Of a stretch of 6,098 nucleotides of DNA, positions 5,746 through 6,098 are shown piece by piece (positions within the stretch are counted from its first letter, which is position 1; every line of letters starts with the position of its first letter). The notes beneath the pieces were generated by a model. That model was not told the origin of the DNA. It did not search any database and was given only the letters and a program-made list of their open reading frames with translations. Origin of the DNA: Thermoplasmatales archaeon (GTDB lineage Archaea > Thermoplasmatota > E2 > UBA202 > DSCA01); NCBI GenBank assembly GCA_011049295.1, contig DSCA01000012.1, positions 1-6,098 on the forward strand, given 5' to 3'. Position numbers and translations under genes: made by a program.

Positions 5746-5835
5746 ATGGTTCAGTACTGTAAAAAATGCGGAAAGACGAACATGGACAACGCCGTTTATT
5801 GTAGCGGATGCGGGGCCAAGCTGAGCGAAGACTAA
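5746..5835 (+). CDS. Zinc-ribbon microprotein (29 residues)
   Basis: A very small reading frame that consists almost wholly of one zinc ribbon: Cys5 and Cys8 (CKKC), ten residues, then Cys19 and Cys22 (CSGC), a four-cysteine zinc-binding pattern like the zinc_ribbon_2 family. It ends in KLSED and TAA. AGGGG lies a few bases before the ATG, a good ribosome-binding site. In most proteins this module is the N-terminal tip of a larger membrane or regulatory protein; here nothing follows in any frame that looks coding, so it appears to be complete on its own. It lies 50 bases after the EncFtn gene on the same strand and may be co-transcribed. Function unknown; it might bind nucleic acid, a protein partner or zinc. 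Confidence 0.75.
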   Translation: MVQYCKKCGKTNMDNAVYCSGCGAKLSED

Positions 5836-5924
5836 CCACGCAACATATCTTCTGTCGACATAATGCATACTACATCTCCCGGTGGGGCAGAGTAGAAGAA
5901 AAGATTCCCCCGATCAACACCCAA

Positions 5925-5968
5925 CCGGGTTTCTTTTCTCGCTTCCGGGTTAGATCTTCTCTCGGGTT
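5925..5968 (+). repeat. Three short tandem-like repeats of CGGGTT
   Basis: CGGGTT occurs at 5926-5931, 5946-5951 and 5963-5968, each followed by a pyrimidine-rich stretch containing TCTT or ATCTT. Spacing is 20 and 17 bases. The first copy sits in a near-palindrome AACCGGGTT. This could be a regulator-binding array upstream of the gene at 6073, or chance in a low-complexity stretch. Confidence 0.35.
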
Positions 5969-6000
5969 ATCTTACCTTGACTTTGTCAGATTAAATTTTT

Positions 6001-6016
6001 TTGAGATAGCTCTCAA
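6001..6016. terminator. Short hairpin flanked by T-runs, possible terminator
   Basis: TTGAGA-TAGC-TCTCAA is a perfect 6-base stem with a 4-base loop, preceded by T5 and followed by T4. It could end the zinc-ribbon transcript or act as an operator for the next gene. The surrounding 5836-6072 is A+T-rich with no convincing reading frame on either strand. Confidence 0.35.
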
Positions 6017-6072
6017 TTTTTCGGAACATTTTTTTGCTCTGTATTCTCTTGATAATATGGAGGGGATAGGGA

Positions 6073-6098
6073 ATGAAGTTTACCCTATCGGTTGAGGA
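6073..6098 (+). CDS. Start of an unidentified gene, cut by window edge
   Basis: An ATG at 6073 opens a frame reading MKFTLSVE to the window end. GGAGGGG at 6059-6065, seven bases ahead, is as strong a ribosome-binding site as those of the ars operon, which is the main support. Only eight codons are visible, so no family can be named. Confidence 0.55.

Noticed and set aside
5543..5839. Minus-strand open frame over EncFtn and zinc-ribbon genes
   Set aside because: Antisense shadow; the plus-strand genes have clear family motifs.
5808..6095. Plus-strand open frame after the zinc-ribbon gene
   Set aside because: It overlaps the zinc-ribbon end out of frame and crosses A+T-rich non-coding sequence and the next gene's ribosome-binding site.
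1..6098. CRISPR array, tRNA, rRNA or insertion sequence
   Set aside because: No regularly spaced long repeats, cloverleaf-like sequences, transposase motifs or terminal inverted repeats were seen by eye.

Overview
The window looks archaeal. Genes start behind strong GGAGG/GAGGTG ribosome-binding sites, intergenic regions carry TTTATATAT-type TATA boxes, and there is a lipobox lipoprotein. Base composition is fairly G+C-rich in genes and A+T-rich between them. A methanogen-like euryarchaeote is my best guess, because one gene carries an in-frame TAG of the kind pyrrolysine-decoding archaea read through. That is an inference; no pyl genes are visible here.

Positions 1-5044 (minus strand) hold one tightly packed operon read right to left. 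It encodes an ArsP/SO_0444-type permease, an ArsR-family repressor, a small CPKC thioredoxin, an AhpD-like protein, a Cys-rich DUF2703 protein, a lipoprotein thioredoxin, a secreted-thioredoxin/CcdA fusion, and an Acr3 arsenite exporter that runs off the left edge. Genes overlap by ATGA or are separated by 3-17 bases, so co-transcription is very likely. A strong TATA box (5089-5097) lies upstream, and a perfect 7-4-7 inverted repeat (5055-5072) sits over the predicted start of transcription, as expected for an ArsR operator. The operon couples two metalloid exporters to what looks like a thiol-electron relay: cytoplasmic thioredoxins, then CcdA across the membrane, then extracytoplasmic CxxC proteins.

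The most notable feature is in the CcdA gene. Codon 370 is TAG, but the same frame continues for 72 further codons that encode exactly the missing C-terminal part of CcdA (last two membrane helices, with the conserved GxGxP-type turn), ending at TGA. None of the nine complete reading frames here ends in TAG.

Positions 5051-5410 are a divergent intergenic region with promoters on both sides and no convincing gene.

Positions 5411-5835 (plus strand) hold a compact encapsulated-ferritin-type (EncFtn) protein without a cargo-loading tail, then a 29-residue zinc-ribbon microprotein. Positions 5836-6072 are A+T-rich and non-coding, with small repeats and a hairpin. A new gene appears to start at 6073 behind a strong ribosome-binding site and is cut by the window edge.
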